Positions 1-5,702 of a stretch of 8,026 bases of DNA are shown one piece after another (position 1 is the first letter of the stretch; the number at the start of each line of letters is the position of its first letter). Origin of the DNA: an uncultured Rubrobacteraceae bacterium (lineage in GTDB: Bacteria > Actinomycetota > Rubrobacteria > Rubrobacterales > Rubrobacteraceae); the NCBI GenBank assembly GCA_902806105.1, contig CADCVI010000136.1, positions 1 through 8,026 on the forward strand, in the 5' to 3' direction. The notes under the pieces were generated by a model that saw nothing but the letters and a program-made list of their open reading frames with translations, searched no databases and was not told where the DNA came from. Position numbers and translations under genes: made by a program.

Positions 1-106
1 ATATCGTTGGAACGGCCTGCCCCGGCCCGGTTTTCGGGGTGTTGCGGCGGGTATACAAAGTTGTTAAGAAAAGTGAACGACGGAAGAGGTTCGCGTAGGG
101 GGCGAG

Positions 107-451
107 ATGAGGATCGTACTGGCCGTAGAGCCTCGCTCGTACAGGGAGGCAATAGGGAGCGCACTCCGGGGCCTCCGCCCGCACCTCGAAGTGAAGATCG
201 TCGAGCCGGGCGTGCTGGCCTCAGAGGTGGTGCGCCTCGACCCCGATCTCGTGGTTTGCGGCGAACCGGACACGGTAGTCCCGAACGGCAGGTACGCCTG
301 GGTCGATTATCGTCCTTACGACGATTGGGCGGAGGTGTGTCTGAACGGCAGGCGGTCGAAGCTTGCCGAGGTCCAACTCGACGACCTGCTTTCGATCGTC
401 GACGAGACGGCGGAACTGGTTCGGACGAAGGGTTACGCCAGAGGGTGCTAG
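107..451 (+). CDS. Small receiver-like protein of an unnamed family (copy A)
   Basis: I do not recognise a named family. The 114-aa product has a short hydrophobic strand (RIVLAV), then EPRSYREAI leading into a helix, a second strand (LEVKIV), the segment PDLVVCG, a WVDY segment, a GRRS motif near residue 82, and an acidic C-terminal helix (LDDLLSIVDETAEL). The alternating strand/helix order resembles a response-regulator receiver, but PDLVVCG has no aspartate where the phosphoacceptor would lie, and there is no conserved switch lysine. It is homologous to the 113-aa product at 2529-2870, sharing EPRSYREAI, RP..EV, LV(V/I)C, WV..Y, GRRS and a DL....D.T tail. An AGGGGG ribosome binding site at 97-102 and alignment with the paralogue support the ATG at 107. 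There is no signal peptide or membrane segment, so it is probably cytoplasmic. The gene stands alone, with no intact gene for about 800 bases downstream. The coding call is strong because of the paralogue; the function is unknown. Confidence 0.85.
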   Translation: MRIVLAVEPRSYREAIGSALRGLRPHLEVKIVEPGVLASEVVRLDPDLVVCGEPDTVVPNGRYAWVDYRPYDDWAEVCLNGRRSKLAEVQLDDLLSIVDETAELVRTKGYARGC

Positions 452-509
452 CAAGGGGCCTGAAGGACGGCCGGGTGGAGAAAGAAGGGCCGCCACGAGG
501 CCGAGAGCC

Positions 510-1050
510 GGCTCGATCTACCCTACCCGGAGCAATGAGCACCTTTACGACGCAAGCGACATGAACGACACAAACTGCCGTGGCAGACGTCGTCGTAGGC
601 GCATTCGGATGGACTGCTCTTGAAGCTGGAGTGGCGCGAGGAGTCATGCTTTCGTGGCCTACGGTCGACGTCCCTGGCAAGGTTTGTTCTTGGAGTCGGG
701 AGGTCGACAAAAGCCCAAGCTCCGGTTCGTCTCAGGAACACAATGACGTCTCCTGAACACTCCGTGGCCCGCTTCGGGACGGGGTAACTCTCGCCCGCTC
801 GCCTACCCCAAGCGCCTCCCGTAGATGTCCTCGAGATAGACCGCTCGTTCGTCCCGTGGTTCCGGGAGGGCTTTGGAGAGAGGGAACTCGTGCCGGGCAC
901 GGCGCGCGCCCTCGGCGCGAAGGTCGTGTCCGAGGGCGTCGAGAACACCGGCCACGCAACCGCCTCCAAGAGAGGACCAGCGACCTTGCCCGGGGCTACT
1001 GTTTCTCCAGACCCCTCCGGAAGCGCTACCACGCTCCTCGCCTCGAAGAC
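510..1050 (+). pseudogene. Decayed GGDEF-EAL gene remnant (c-di-GMP phosphodiesterase relic)
   Basis: Pieces of an EAL domain can be read in order. From 773 the frame gives FGTG, then an in-frame TAA at 785-787 where EAL proteins have Tyr (FGTGY). The same frame continues with PVDVLEIDRSFV (from about 818) and ARALGAKVVSEGVEN (to about 952). After a one-base frame change between about 955 and 979, DLARGYCFSRPL follows (about 982-1020). These match the DDFGTGYSSL, VD-LKIDRSFV, EGVE and GY-FSRPL blocks of EAL phosphodiesterases. Weaker traces upstream, GSIYPTRSNEHLYDA (510-554) and LLLKLEWREE (about 614-643), are compatible with a GGDEF C-terminus and the GGDEF-EAL linker. If so, about 100 residues of the EAL core, including the EAL signature itself, have been deleted. 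With a nonsense codon, a frameshift and missing catalytic segments it cannot make an active enzyme. The EAL part (about 755-1020) is well supported; the GGDEF tail and the exact ends are tentative. Confidence 0.7.
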
Positions 1051-1071
1051 CCTCTGTTTGTACGACGCCGT

Positions 1072-1112
1072 CAACCGGGCTTGGCCCGGCTCCCGCCGGC
1101 TGGAGCGGGTTG
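1072..1112. repeat. GC-rich nested inverted repeat (possible terminator or structured RNA)
   Basis: CAACC at 1072-1076 pairs with GGTTG at 1108-1112. Between them lie CCGGGC-TTG-GCCCGG (1075-1089, a perfect 6-bp stem with a 3-base loop) and a second stem, GCTCC/GGAGC. These are alternative or nested foldings of a very GC-rich element just after the EAL relic. No T-run follows directly. A TCTTCTTTTT tract sits about 40 bases further on, inside a weaker GGGAC/GTCCC hairpin (1144-1165). It could be the old terminator of the decayed gene; this cannot be settled by reading. Confidence 0.35.
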
Positions 1113-1199
1113 GGGCCGGGAGGCTCTCGGCATGCGGCGCCAAGGGACCGTCTTCTTTTTGTCCCGGAAGTGCCGTGTGTAGCATGAACGTCGCGGCGG

Positions 1200-1205
1200 T
1201 ATATT
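1200..1205 (+). promoter_or_regulatory. Candidate -10 box upstream of the FUSC gene
   Basis: TATATT lies in otherwise GC-rich DNA about 62 bases before the chosen ATG of the membrane protein gene. No good TTGACA-like -35 box is present at 16-18 bases upstream, so the call rests on the -10 match and the position only. Confidence 0.25.
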
Positions 1206-1267
1206 CACCTTAGGTTTTCGGCAGAGCGTGGAGAGGCGGCCGGGCTGACGTGATCGGAGCTAGAAGC

Positions 1268-2374
1268 ATGGGAGCACTTCGTGGGGTGCGGCGGCGTATC
1301 GCCTCGGGCTTCGGGCGGCTGCCGGCCAATACCTGGCCGATACTTCAGGCCTCTGTCGCGGCGAGCGTCGCCTACTTTCTCGCTTCTTCCGTGCTGGGTA
1401 ACGAGCAGCCTTTCTTCGCGCCCGTGGCGGCGGTCGTCACGCTCGGCCTCGCCCCGGGGGAGCGAGGAAGAAGGGCCTTCGAGGTGGCCCTCGGGGTCGC
1501 CGTCGGGCTCGCTATTGCTGACGTCGCCGTTAGGCTCATAGGGGTGGGAGCCGCGCAGATCGGGGTCGTCGTGGCGCTGGCTATGGCGGCCGCCGTGCTC
1601 GTCGGCGAGAGGAGGCTCCTGGTCAACCAGGCGGCGATCTCCGCGATCCTGGTGGTGGTGCTACAGCCGCCGGACGCGGCCTTCTCGCCGGACCGCTTCG
1701 TCAACGCCCTGGTGGGGAGCGGGGTCGCCCTCGCCGTGAGCCACCTGTTCCCGCTCAACCCGGAGCGCCTCGTCGAGAGGGCCGCCCGCCCGATCTTCGG
1801 GGAGCTCGCCGCGGCGCTCGACGAGATATCCGGGGCCCTCAAAGGCGGAGACCGCGAACGTGCCGAGGCGCTCCTGGGACGGATAAGGGAGCTCGACGAG
1901 CGGGTCAGGAGCTTCGACGAGGCGCTCTCAGCCGGTTACGAGACGGCCCGTCTCTCCCCGACCGGGCGCAGGTCCCTCAAGCACCTGGAGCTTTACAGCG
2001 GCGCGAGCATCAGGATCGAGCTCTCCGTCATAAACACGCGTGTGCTCGTGCGCGGGGCTGCGAACGTCCTGCGGCGCGGGGAGGTCGTGCCTCCAACGCT
2101 ACCGGCGGCCATTCGCGACCTCTCGCGGGCGGTGCGAGCCCTGGGGAGCTACCTGGAAGAGTCCACCGGACCGGAGGAGGCGCGCCTGTGCGCCCTGGAG
2201 GCGGCCCGCAGCGCGACCGAGACGCTCAGGGAGAGGCACGACCTCGGGGCGAGCGTGCTCGTGGGGCAGGTCCGCTCCATGGCCGTGGACCTGCTGAGGA
2301 GCACCGGCCTGAACCAGGCCGAGGCCATCGCCGCCCTCGAAGAGGCCGCGCCCCGGAGCTCTGTCGAGCCTTGA
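1268..2374 (+). CDS. FUSC / aromatic-acid-exporter-like membrane protein
   Basis: The predicted 368-aa integral membrane protein has a short basic N-terminus (RGVRRR), followed by about five or six hydrophobic segments at residues ~24-43, 50-62, 71-91, 96-112, 121-133 and 145-162. A long, charged, mostly helical cytoplasmic region (~165-368) follows, rich in E/R/A (ELDERVRSFDEAL, TGPEEARLCALEAA). PFFAPVAAVVTL after the first helix and the closing SHLFPLNPERL are typical of the FUSC/ArAE family (fusaric acid resistance-like and aromatic acid efflux proteins), which are proposed to export aromatic acids or similar compounds; the substrate here is unknown. It is single-unit sized, about half of the duplicated E. 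coli AaeB/YccS type. I chose the ATG at 1268 because GGAG (1256-1259) lies 8 bases ahead. A GTG at 1250, adding six residues, has a more distant GAGAGG (1231-1236) and is the alternative. It is flanked on both sides by members of the small receiver-like family. The family call is fairly sure. Confidence 0.85.
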   Translation: MGALRGVRRRIASGFGRLPANTWPILQASVAASVAYFLASSVLGNEQPFFAPVAAVVTLGLAPGERGRRAFEVALGVAVGLAIADVAVRLIGVGAAQIGVVVALAMAAAVLVGERRLLVNQAAISAILVVVLQPPDAAFSPDRFVNALVGSGVALAVSHLFPLNPERLVERAARPIFGELAAALDEISGALKGGDRERAEALLGRIRELDERVRSFDEALSAGYETARLSPTGRRSLKHLELYSGASIRIELSVINTRVLVRGAANVLRRGEVVPPTLPAAIRDLSRAVRALGSYLEESTGPEEARLCALEAARSATETLRERHDLGASVLVGQVRSMAVDLLRSTGLNQAEAIAALEEAAPRSSVEP

Positions 2375-2513
2375 GAAGGCCGCCGGAGAATCGGTACCGC
2401 GTGCGGGCCAGGCACCGCCGGAATCCCGGACGCGCCGTGTATGAGGGTGTCCCTAGCCCGTTCAGGGTATGGAAACTTGGCTGCTATGAGCCACGACTAC
2501 ATCCGGCGATCGA

Positions 2514-2519
2514 TATAAG
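2514..2519 (+). promoter_or_regulatory. TATAAG -10 box giving a nearly leaderless start
   Basis: TATAAG ends 9 bases before the ATG at 2529. A start about 7 bases downstream of it would put the transcript 5' end within a few bases of the ATG. No Shine-Dalgarno sequence lies between 2515 and 2528, which agrees with leaderless translation, common in actinobacteria. No clear -35 hexamer is visible at the expected distance. Confidence 0.4.
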
Positions 2520-2528
2520 ATTCGCGTC

Positions 2529-2870
2529 ATGAGAAAGGTTCGCGTTCTCCTGACCAACGAGCCACGCTCCTACCGGGAGGCGATAGCCCTCGCCCTGGAA
2601 GCAGTCCGGCCGAACGCCGAGGTCTTTACGGCCGATCCGGAGGATCTGGATGGCAAGGTCAGGGGCCTGAGGCCGCGGCTGGTGATCTGCAGCCGCGTCA
2701 GCCCTCTCGTGGAGGCCGAAGTCCCCGTTTGGGTCGAGCTCTACACCGAGCACGGGCCGGACTCCGTCGTCAGCGTTGGAGGGCGTCGCTCGACCGTCGC
2801 CGGGATGGACCTGAAGGACCTGATCGGCGTTTTCGACCGCACCCTGAGCCTCTCGCTGGGCGCCGTCTAG
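2529..2870 (+). CDS. Small receiver-like protein of an unnamed family (copy B)
   Basis: This 113-aa product is a paralogue of the one at 107-451. It shares strand-like RVLLTNEP, the EPRSYREAIA helix, RPNAEV, the PRLVICS segment, WVELY, a GRRST motif (about residue 85) and a C-terminal helix with MDLKDLIGVFDRTLSL. As in copy A, the position of the receiver phosphoacceptor aspartate is filled by other residues (LVICS), so ordinary phosphotransfer is not expected. I infer a receiver-like or other Rossmann-like regulatory fold, but no function can be assigned. Conservation between the copies centres on EPRSYREAI, WV-Y and GRRS, which are probably the functional or structural core. The ATG at 2529 is fixed by alignment with copy A; there is no ribosome binding site, but a TATAAG box sits just upstream. 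The gene follows the exporter after about 150 bases and converges on the response regulator gene, so it is probably transcribed from its own promoter. Confidence 0.85.
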   Translation: MRKVRVLLTNEPRSYREAIALALEAVRPNAEVFTADPEDLDGKVRGLRPRLVICSRVSPLVEAEVPVWVELYTEHGPDSVVSVGGRRSTVAGMDLKDLIGVFDRTLSLSLGAV

Positions 2871-2907
2871 CGAGAGACCTTCTTCAATACCGCCGCAAGG
2901 CGTCTAC

Positions 2908-2924
2908 GGCCCGGTTCCTGGGCC
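2908..2924. terminator. Hairpin between convergent genes, candidate bidirectional terminator
   Basis: GGCCCGG-TTC-CTGGGCC forms a 7-bp stem (one G-T pair) with a 3-base loop in the 116-base gap between the small protein gene and the convergent response regulator gene. A perfect 10-base palindrome, TGGCGCGCCA, follows at 2947-2956. Neither side has a T-run, so a classical intrinsic terminator is not proven, but the position fits transcription termination from both sides. Confidence 0.4.
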
Positions 2925-2986
2925 AGCCGGAGAACCCGAAGACCTCTGGCGCGCCATCCGTGTGTTCCGCCAGGCGCTGCGGAGGA

Positions 2987-3694
2987 TCAACCCGTGATCC
3001 TCGAGGCGTGCTGCATAGGCGTCGACACGACCGGGATCTCGACGACACCGAATCGCACGGCGAACACGAGTGCCTGCAGCCTCGAATGCACCCCGAGCTT
3101 CGCAAAGACGCTGGACAGGTAGTTGCGCTCCGTCTCGACCGTTATGCCCAGTCGATGCGCTATCTCCTTGTTGTCCAACCCGTCCGCCAGGGCCCTAAGA
3201 ACCTGTTTCTCGCGCGGGGTGAGGCTTTCGACGGCCGCCTTCGCGGCGGGGGCCAGGTTGCGGCGCTGAGAGGTAAGCTGCAGGAGATCCGAGATCTCCT
3301 CCGGCGGTATGATCGTCTCGCCCGCGCACAATCGCCGCACAGCGTCGGTAATCTCGGCGATGCTCGCGGTCTTGTGCAGGAAACCCGCCGCTCCCGCCTC
3401 CACCGCACGGGCGAAGAGAGCCCGATCCAGGCTCGCGGTCAGGATCAGCACCGCGCAGCCCGGGCTGTCCTTGCGGCGAGGATTGGCCTCGCGCAGCTCC
3501 GGGATCAGGGACAGCCCGTCGCCGTCGGGCAGGCCGGGGTCCAGGATCGCCAGGTCGAAGCGCCCGATCAGGGCCCTTGCCTCGGCCAGGGTCCCCGCCT
3601 GTCCGGTCACGACGAACCCCGTCTCGTCAGCGAACATCAGGGCGAGGGCCTGGCGGAGGGACGCATGGTCTTCTACTAGGAGGATGCTGTTCAT
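2987..3694 (-). CDS. NarL/LuxR-family response regulator (REC-HTH)
   Basis: The 235-aa cytoplasmic DNA-binding response regulator is a normal full length for the NarL/FixJ class. Its receiver domain (residues ~2-122) has the acidic pair Glu8/Asp9, phosphoacceptor Asp52 in LDPGLPDGDG, Thr86 in LILTAS and the switch Lys108 in FLHKT, so phosphorylation should work. The LuxR-type helix-turn-helix (~157-214) reads LTPREKQVLRALADGLDNKEIA, HRLGITVETER, then FAKLGVHSRLQALVFAVRFG. The recognition helix has ERNYLSS where VKNHVSN is more usual, so its DNA site may be divergent. The ATG at 3694 is preceded by AAGGG five bases ahead; a TTG four codons upstream is a less likely start. There is no histidine kinase next to it, so it is an orphan. 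The large sensor at 5703 could be a partner, but that is speculation. Family confidence is high; the target genes are unknown. Confidence 0.95.
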   Translation of the reverse strand: MNSILLVEDHASLRQALALMFADETGFVVTGQAGTLAEARALIGRFDLAILDPGLPDGDGLSLIPELREANPRRKDSPGCAVLILTASLDRALFARAVEAGAAGFLHKTASIAEITDAVRRLCAGETIIPPEEISDLLQLTSQRRNLAPAAKAAVESLTPREKQVLRALADGLDNKEIAHRLGITVETERNYLSSVFAKLGVHSRLQALVFAVRFGVVEIPVVSTPMQHASRITG

Positions 3695-3711
3695 AGGACC
3701 CTTCAATCTCT

Positions 3712-3717
3712 ATTTTA
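3712..3717 (-). promoter_or_regulatory. Candidate -10 box of the response regulator gene
   Basis: On the minus strand TAAAAT (within CGATAAAATAG) lies 17 bases before the ATG of the response regulator gene, in an AT-rich island. A start about 7 bases downstream would give a leader of roughly 10 bases that still includes AAGGG. No convincing -35 hexamer is seen. Confidence 0.3.
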
Positions 3718-3858
3718 TCGAGTCCATGTTCGCCCGGAACAGCCCGGACTACATCGCTCCGCAGGGCTATCTTTCCCTAGTCCATTCGAGCCAGCCCCTT
3801 CCCACACGACCCGTCAGACGGCACGAGGAACCTCTGACCCTCTAGAGGAATCTCCAGG

Positions 3859-3936
3859 CTACGCCGCACGGCCCGCGACAAAGGACCGCATCCCCCTACC
3901 GCGCGACGTGACGCAACCGATCTTGCCAGCAGCCAT
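3859..3936 (-). CDS. Possible 25-aa small ORF with strong ribosome binding site
   Basis: On the minus strand AAAGGAG (3943-3949) stands 6 bases before an ATG at 3936, one of the best Shine-Dalgarno matches in the window. The frame runs 25 codons to TAG. The basic peptide begins MAAGKIGCVTSRGRG and has one cysteine, no membrane segment and no family I recognise. It could be a true small protein, a leader peptide, or the stub of a gene that decayed like others in this window. Nothing beyond the start context supports it. Confidence 0.2.
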   Translation of the reverse strand: MAAGKIGCVTSRGRGMRSFVAGRAA

Positions 3937-4124
3937 CGGCGTCTCCTTTACTCGAAGAGCCTCGAGTCGCGGTCGGGGTTAGCCACGATGCCCGTGTGGT
4001 TTCAGCAGAGCCTCTAGATCATCCCTCCAGCACGTTGCGAGGTGGCCCCACAGGGCAGCTTTCTGCTTGTGTCCGGGATGGCCGCTCGTTTCTCTGTCCT
4101 CGCCGGACGTTTGAGAAGCCGATT

Positions 4125-4137
4125 CACCTTCGAGGTG
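4125..4137 (-). terminator. Short hairpin after the diguanylate cyclase gene
   Basis: CACCT-TCG-AGGTG forms a perfect 5-bp stem with a 3-base loop, 3 bases beyond the TAG stop of the PAS-GGDEF gene. No T-run follows on the minus strand, so it is a weak terminator candidate, supported by position. Confidence 0.25.
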
Positions 4138-4140
4138 CGC

Positions 4141-5100
4141 CTAGATTCTGGAGCCTGTCGCGACGGAGCCGTTCTGGTTCGCGCCTTCACGCCTTCGCGC
4201 CCTCTTGGCCTTCTTGCTGCGGTACATCTCTGCGTCGGCCTCGTAGAGGAGGTGCTTGGCCGTACAGGCTCCATTGCGGGCGCCCCTCGACGCGATCCCG
4301 ATGCTCGCGCCCACCTGTACGGCGGTTCCATGCACCCTGAAGGGCACCGCCATACGCTCCTTCAAGCGGGCCGCCACCCTCTCGGCCTCTTTCGGCTCGC
4401 GGAAGTCTTCCAGCAAGATGCAGAACTCGTCGCCACCGAGGCGGGCCACGGTATCCGTGGGGCGGGAGTAAAGCTCGATGCGCCTGGCGAGTTCGATCAG
4501 CAGCAGATCTCCGGCGTCATGGCCCAGTGAGTCGTTCACTGCTTTGAAGCCGTCGAGGTCCAGGTAGAGGAGTGCCACGGGGCTCCCCGTTCTCTTGGAT
4601 CTCTTCAGGGCTATGTCGATGCGCTCTTCGAGAAGCGCCCGGTTCGGCAACCCGGTCAGGGAGTCGTGGTATGCCAGGTGAACCAGCTTCTCCTCGAGCG
4701 CCTTGCGCTCGGTTATGTCCTGGACCTGGAAGATGAGGTAGAGAACCTCGCCGTACTCGCCGTGTACGGCCGAGAGGCTCACGAGCCCCCACACGATCTG
4801 CCCGTCCTTTCGGCAATACCGTTTCTCTGCGCGGTAGCTGCTCGACTCCCCCGAGAGCAGGCGCTCGAACCGATCCAGATCGATATTCAGATCGTCGGCG
4901 TGCGTGACGGCCTGGAAGGCCTCGCCCCGCAACTCCGCCTTCGTGTACCCCAGAACCTCGCACAGGGCACGGTTGACCCTGAGCCACCTGCCATCGGGCG
5001 ACACAAGGCCCATCCCGATCGCGGCGTACTCGAACACGCTCTCGAACCGCTCCCAGCTCTCCCTCAGGGCCTCTTCCATATCCGCCTGCCACCGTCCCAT
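4141..5100 (-). CDS. PAS-GGDEF diguanylate cyclase
   Basis: The 319-aa protein joins one PAS sensor domain (residues ~14-133, ending in the typical DITERKALEE linker) to a GGDEF domain (~140-300). The GGDEF domain makes cyclic-di-GMP from two GTP when dimeric. The active-site loop is intact (RLGGDEF, motif at 222-226), as are the metal-site aspartate in YLDLDGFK (Asp181), the guanine-binding ND--GH-AGD block (189-198), and an RxxD inhibitory site (RPTD, 213-216) exactly five residues before GGDEF, so product feedback is likely. There is no membrane segment or signal peptide; a cytoplasmic, ligand- or redox-responsive enzyme is inferred. The ATG at 5100 has AAAGG touching it with no spacer, so an ATG at 5079 (residue 8), behind GGCAGGCGG, may be the real start; both precede the PAS domain. 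It is divergent from the large sensor, whose first PAS domain is closely similar. The enzymatic call is very sure; the PAS ligand is unknown. Confidence 0.96.
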   Translation of the reverse strand: MGRWQADMEEALRESWERFESVFEYAAIGMGLVSPDGRWLRVNRALCEVLGYTKAELRGEAFQAVTHADDLNIDLDRFERLLSGESSSYRAEKRYCRKDGQIVWGLVSLSAVHGEYGEVLYLIFQVQDITERKALEEKLVHLAYHDSLTGLPNRALLEERIDIALKRSKRTGSPVALLYLDLDGFKAVNDSLGHDAGDLLLIELARRIELYSRPTDTVARLGGDEFCILLEDFREPKEAERVAARLKERMAVPFRVHGTAVQVGASIGIASRGARNGACTAKHLLYEADAEMYRSKKAKRARRREGANQNGSVATGSRI

Positions 5101-5336
5101 CCTTTAGCCCACCGTGATGAGGGTACAAGTGGCCTACTAGGGTTGCATCCTCCATTTGGGGGATCTTCTACGGCCCTCGCAAAGTCCCTCCGAGGAAGCT
5201 GCACCCCGAGAGCGGCACCCCCGGTAACTTCTCCCATCCGCCAAGGCTCTCCGAGCCTCGAGTCCCTCTACAGCCCACAAAGCTCGTGCCGTCTCGCGGC
5301 AGTCAGGGGCGGAGGACTGGGCAGTTGGAGGTTTGG
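5101..5336. other. Divergent intergenic region, left part
   Basis: This is the left part of a 600-base gap between divergent signalling genes. I see no gene, no clear promoter hexamer pair and no RNA gene in these 236 bases. Reading frames on either strand show no recognisable motif. The promoter of the PAS-GGDEF gene should lie near its left end, but no convincing -35/-10 pair was found. Confidence 0.4.
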
Positions 5337-5575
5337 ATGAGTGGAACGGGCGAAGAAACACGGTTGCGCACGGAAGGCTTGCGGTCGGGTCGTCTCTACA
5401 GATGGCTGTGCCTGGCCTGCTCGCCATCGTAATCGGTCTCTTGGCGGCTGCGTTGCTGCGAGAGGCCGGTTCGTGGTCGGGCGGTGTGCGGCCCTTGCCG
5501 CTAGGGGATTATCAGGCTATGTTTGGCCTAGTAGGGCTTGAGGAGAAGGCCCGGTGGAAAAACTCACCTTGAAAG
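5337..5575 (+). pseudogene. Frameshifted small membrane-protein remnant (tentative)
   Basis: An ATG at 5337 stands 5 bases after a good GGAGG (5327-5331) and opens a frame beginning MSGTGEETRLRTEG that stops at TAA after 31 codons (5430-5432). In the frame one step over, MAVPGLLAIVIGLLAAALL (from 5402) is a convincing single membrane helix, followed by a polar stretch up to a TGA at 5573-5575. One single-base indel near 5395-5420 would join a polar, basic N-terminus to this helix, the usual opening of a small membrane protein or a membrane sensor kinase. I therefore read it as a broken gene or a truncated 5' end. The alternative is a genuine 57-aa one-helix protein from the ATG at 5402, which lacks a ribosome binding site. 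The family is unknown. Confidence 0.35.
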
Positions 5576-5617
5576 AGGGCGCCGTGCGGCTTGCTAACCC
5601 CTGTCTCACGCAATCGA

Positions 5618-5641
5618 GGCAGACGGCGGATTTCGTCTGCC
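5618..5641. repeat. Perfect 8-bp inverted repeat upstream of the LOV sensor gene
   Basis: GGCAGACG (5618-5625) and CGTCTGCC (5634-5641) are exact inverted copies around an 8-base loop, ending 61 bases before the sensor's ATG. No T-run follows. It could be a dimeric regulator's operator, a leader hairpin, or a terminator for the broken gene just upstream. Confidence 0.5.
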
Positions 5642-5702
5642 ACCCAGCGGTTGCTATCGATGGTGCCATGCGGTCAAGGATCTCGGAGCCGTTGAGGGGC
5701 AT

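Larger units (their letters stand above)
3718..4140. other. Intergenic region of about 420 bases between two minus-strand genes
   Basis: Apart from the small reading frame at 3859-3936 and the short hairpin at 4125-4137, I see no gene, RNA gene or repeat array here. Open frames that cross it have no conserved motifs and look like chance openings in high-GC DNA. It may be further decayed sequence, as at 452-1250. Confidence 0.4.

Noticed and set aside
52..57. TATACA as a -10 box for small-family copy A
   Set aside because: The position would allow a leader of about 40 bases, but no -35 element is visible and a single hexamer match is not enough to list it.
523..1185. A 220-codon minus-strand open frame in the gene-free region
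   Set aside because: The opposite strand carries ordered EAL-domain blocks, which explains the sequence better; the minus-strand translation has no motif or ribosome binding site that I can defend.
2729..3679. A 316-codon plus-strand frame through the response regulator gene
   Set aside because: It is antisense to a clear NarL-type regulator and overlaps small-family copy B out of frame; its arginine/glutamine-rich sequence lacks motifs.
5105..5128. TTGTAC and TAAAGG spaced 16 bases apart on the minus strand before the PAS-GGDEF gene, as a promoter
   Set aside because: Both hexamers match the consensus poorly, and the implied start would fall inside the first codons unless the downstream ATG at 5079 is used.
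4666..5340. A 224-codon open frame on the plus strand opposite the PAS-GGDEF gene
   Set aside because: It is antisense to a gene with intact catalytic motifs, has no recognisable domain, and is the type of shadow frame expected in high-GC coding DNA.
5131..5536. Near-identical 12-mers GGCCTACTAGGG (5131) and GGCCTAGTAGGG (5525) at both ends of the divergent intergenic region
   Set aside because: There are only two copies with one mismatch, and the second lies inside the tentative coding remnant; chance cannot be excluded and no third copy was seen.
452..5702. Insertion sequence or phage remnants as the cause of the gene-free stretches
   Set aside because: I found no transposase motif, long terminal inverted repeats, target duplication or integrase; decay by point mutation and deletion is sufficient.
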